Of a stretch of 5,925 nucleotides of DNA, positions 5,105 to 5,925 are shown one piece after another. A program made the translations under genes and the position numbers. Each line of letters starts with the position of its first letter. Within the stretch, counting starts at the first letter, position 1. Source of the DNA: Pseudomonadota bacterium (GTDB taxonomy: Bacteria > Pseudomonadota > Gammaproteobacteria > Burkholderiales > Gallionellaceae); NCBI GenBank assembly GCA_021847165.1, contig JAJZUH010000128.1, positions 1 through 5,925 of the forward strand, in the 5' to 3' direction. The notes under the pieces are model-generated. The model did no database searches. It was not told the origin of the DNA and saw only the letters and a program-made list of their open reading frames with translations.

Positions 5105-5506
5105 ATGCGCAGGCAATTTAAAAAGCAGTTCCGCCAAAGTCATCCGTCGGCAACCAGGTTAAAAGTACGTGTATTCGTTGATGAGCCAGGTGCAGGATGG
5201 AAGGCGATAGGAATCAATCGCGGAATTGCATTCATGCGTGGCGAGGTTTCGATTCCGGAATATGCAGAAGTGATGATTCGTGTTGCTTTCGCCTATGTGG
5301 AGACGGTTGAGCGTAAGCCGGTAGCCTTGCAAAATCTATCGATTTCCAACGCAAAGGTGGGAAAGGGCGGGATTGTTGACCAAGGCGATCAGATGCGACA
5401 GATCCTCAAATACGTTGATGGGAAGCCAAGCAATAACGTGGACTCTATTCCGATGGAACAGGAGATTGAAACGATCAAACGATGCCTAAAGATTGACGGC
5501 GCGTAA
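5105..5506 (+). CDS. uncharacterised protein, cotranscribed with the XRE-like regulator
   Basis: A 133-residue protein I do not recognise. The frame is open from an ATG at 5093 that abuts the previous stop codon, but the ATG at 5105 has GGGAG five bases upstream and is preferred. The N-terminus is very basic (MRRQFKKQFRQ). Residues about 18-70 look like alternating strands and a helix (LKVRVFVDEPGAGWKAIGIN, PEYAEVMIRVAFAYVETVER), and a glycine-rich turn follows (KVGKGGIVDQGDQ). The C-terminus is acidic then basic (MEQEIETIKRCLKI). There is no signal peptide, membrane segment or recognisable catalytic motif, so a soluble, possibly nucleic-acid-binding protein is plausible. Tight linkage to the upstream regulator suggests shared expression and perhaps shared function. 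The codons look normal with no internal stops, so it is probably a real gene. Confidence 0.75.
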   Translation: MRRQFKKQFRQSHPSATRLKVRVFVDEPGAGWKAIGINRGIAFMRGEVSIPEYAEVMIRVAFAYVETVERKPVALQNLSISNAKVGKGGIVDQGDQMRQILKYVDGKPSNNVDSIPMEQEIETIKRCLKIDGA

Positions 5507-5758
5507 TATCTCCACGGTCAGTGCTGGGGTGTTGGCATATTCGAGGTTCCAACATAGCACGCTCTAAAAGTGCTGAAAAATGACACCTTGCTAAAGTCTT
5601 GGAATTTGTCAGCCGGCTTAGACGAACAATGCGGCCACGTGTATGATGCTCGGACACTCTTAACGAGTGGGTTGCTCAGATTTTGTACTGGTTTTGTCTT
5701 ACCGATGGGGGCAATGAACAGGAACAGATTGATCTGAAAAGCGTTATCGTAAATCCTT
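5507..5758. other. non-coding stretch between the unknown gene and the ychF fragment
   Basis: No convincing gene is seen in these 252 bases. Open frames on the minus strand have no domain, ribosome binding site or sensible composition. The stretch holds a two-part inverted repeat (5521-5560), a perfect short dyad CAGATTGATCTG (5725-5736), and a short stem CACTC/GAGTG around TTAAC, but no T-rich terminator and no copy of the tRNA end. Confidence 0.5.
5521..5560 (+). repeat. two-part inverted repeat after the unknown gene
   Basis: GTGCT (5521-5525) pairs with AGCAC (5556-5560) and TGTTGG (5530-5535) with CCAACA (5549-5554), around a 13-base loop and a GGGG bulge. It starts 15 bases after the stop codon. 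It has no T tract, so it may be a weak or decayed terminator or an mRNA-end hairpin. Confidence 0.35.
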
Positions 5759-5863
5759 TTAGAAGGGATAGTTTTCCGCCGCGATGCCCGCCTTGGTAAG
5801 CGCATTGAACAGCGTGGATTTGCCCACGTTAGGGAGACCGACGATACCGCATTTGAGACTCAT
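5759..5863 (-). pseudogene. ychF: 5' fragment of ychF (redox-regulated P-loop ATPase/GTPase)
   Basis: The frame gives a start typical of YchF/Eng[21 protein letters not shown], then [14 protein letters not shown], with the complete P-loop GLPNVGKST (residues 9-17). YchF is normally about 363 residues; this copy stops at codon 35. In intact family members the next residues are Cys-Thr-Ile-Glu-Pro. Here the codon after Phe34 is TAA and the sequence no longer matches, so homology ends at about 5761-5762. The start has AAGGA seven bases upstream and follows the pth end by 14 bases, the common pth-ychF order, so this is the native locus or a copy of it. The remainder of the ATPase and its TGS domain are missing. 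A 34-residue peptide cannot be a working YchF; another full copy may exist elsewhere. Confidence 0.88.
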
Positions 5864-5877
5864 GGTTGTTTCCTTGG

Positions 5878-5925
5878 TTAGTTGCTGTGCAGCTTCAGCA
5901 TCGCTGCTTCCATTTTTCCTTCGAT
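5878..5925 (-). CDS. pth: 3' end of pth (peptidyl-tRNA hydrolase), cut by the window edge
   Basis: Only the last 15 codons and stop are present: [15 protein letters not shown]. Peptidyl-tRNA hydrolases of proteobacteria end in a helix with a similar A..KLH pattern, and pth is very commonly immediately upstream of ychF, as here. The enzyme frees tRNA from stalled peptidyl-tRNA. The catalytic part lies outside the window. The identification rests on the gene order plus this short tail. Confidence 0.75.
   Translation of the reverse strand: MEGKMEAAMLKLHSN

Larger units (their letters stand above)
128..5761. mobile_element. tRNA-Lys-integrated element or island remnant, secondarily invaded by an IS21-family element
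   Basis: The block between the tRNA and the broken ychF holds an integrase, an excisionase-like protein, an orphaned small gene, two phage-type XRE regulators and an unknown gene, with an insertion sequence in the middle. This is the normal make-up of a small genomic island or a decayed prophage. The left limit is supported by the tRNA plus integrase. The right limit is placed where ychF homology stops, which is only an inference. No structural phage genes, conjugation genes or replication genes are visible, so the type of element cannot be decided. Confidence 0.5.

Noticed and set aside
5518..5805. 95-codon minus-strand open frame over the right junction
   Set aside because: It crosses the ychF fragment out of frame and shows no recognisable motif or ribosome binding site.
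1..5925. CRISPR array or tandem repeat array
   Set aside because: No regularly spaced direct repeats were seen; the repeats found belong to the IS ends and operator-like dyads.

Overview
The window looks like a proteobacterial chromosome, most likely betaproteobacterial. That is an inference from the pth-ychF gene pair at the right edge, the tRNA-Lys with encoded CCA, and the style of the integrase and IS21 proteins; no species can be named. It is an accessory island between two housekeeping landmarks: a tRNA-Lys(CTT) gene on the left and the 5' end of ychF followed by the tail of pth on the right.

Layout. 1-162: tRNA-Lys with its promoter and rho-independent terminator. 162-1628, minus strand: a tyrosine recombinase integrase facing the tRNA, a small helix-turn-helix (excisionase-like) gene overlapping the start of the integrase by 100 bases, and a small unknown gene whose 5' end is replaced by an insertion sequence. 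1577-4046: a complete 2470-bp IS21-family element (istA, istB, terminal inverted repeats, internal repeats) without a visible target-site duplication. 4047-4302: a non-coding stretch with operator-like palindromes. 4303-5506, plus strand: two different small XRE-type helix-turn-helix regulators, the second with its own promoter and a possible operator, then an unrecognised 133-codon gene almost touching it. 5507-5758: apparently non-coding. 5759-5925, minus strand: ychF cut to its first 34 codons, and the last 15 codons of pth.

How it fits together. The integrase and its helix-turn-helix partner are the recombination module of an element that used the 3' end of the tRNA-Lys gene as attachment site. 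A mismatched T stem in the tRNA gene fits a hybrid tRNA made by that recombination. The two XRE genes look like the element's control genes, and the unknown gene is the only candidate cargo in view. The IS21 insertion split the element between recombination and regulator genes, and the missing target duplication points to a later deletion or rearrangement. The right boundary falls inside ychF and no second copy of the tRNA end is visible, so the right end is either a deletion scar or a rearranged junction. No CRISPR array, toxin-antitoxin pair or recognisable defence gene was found; the most novel items are the regulator/unknown-gene cassette, the dual-coded xis-int overlap and the ychF junction.
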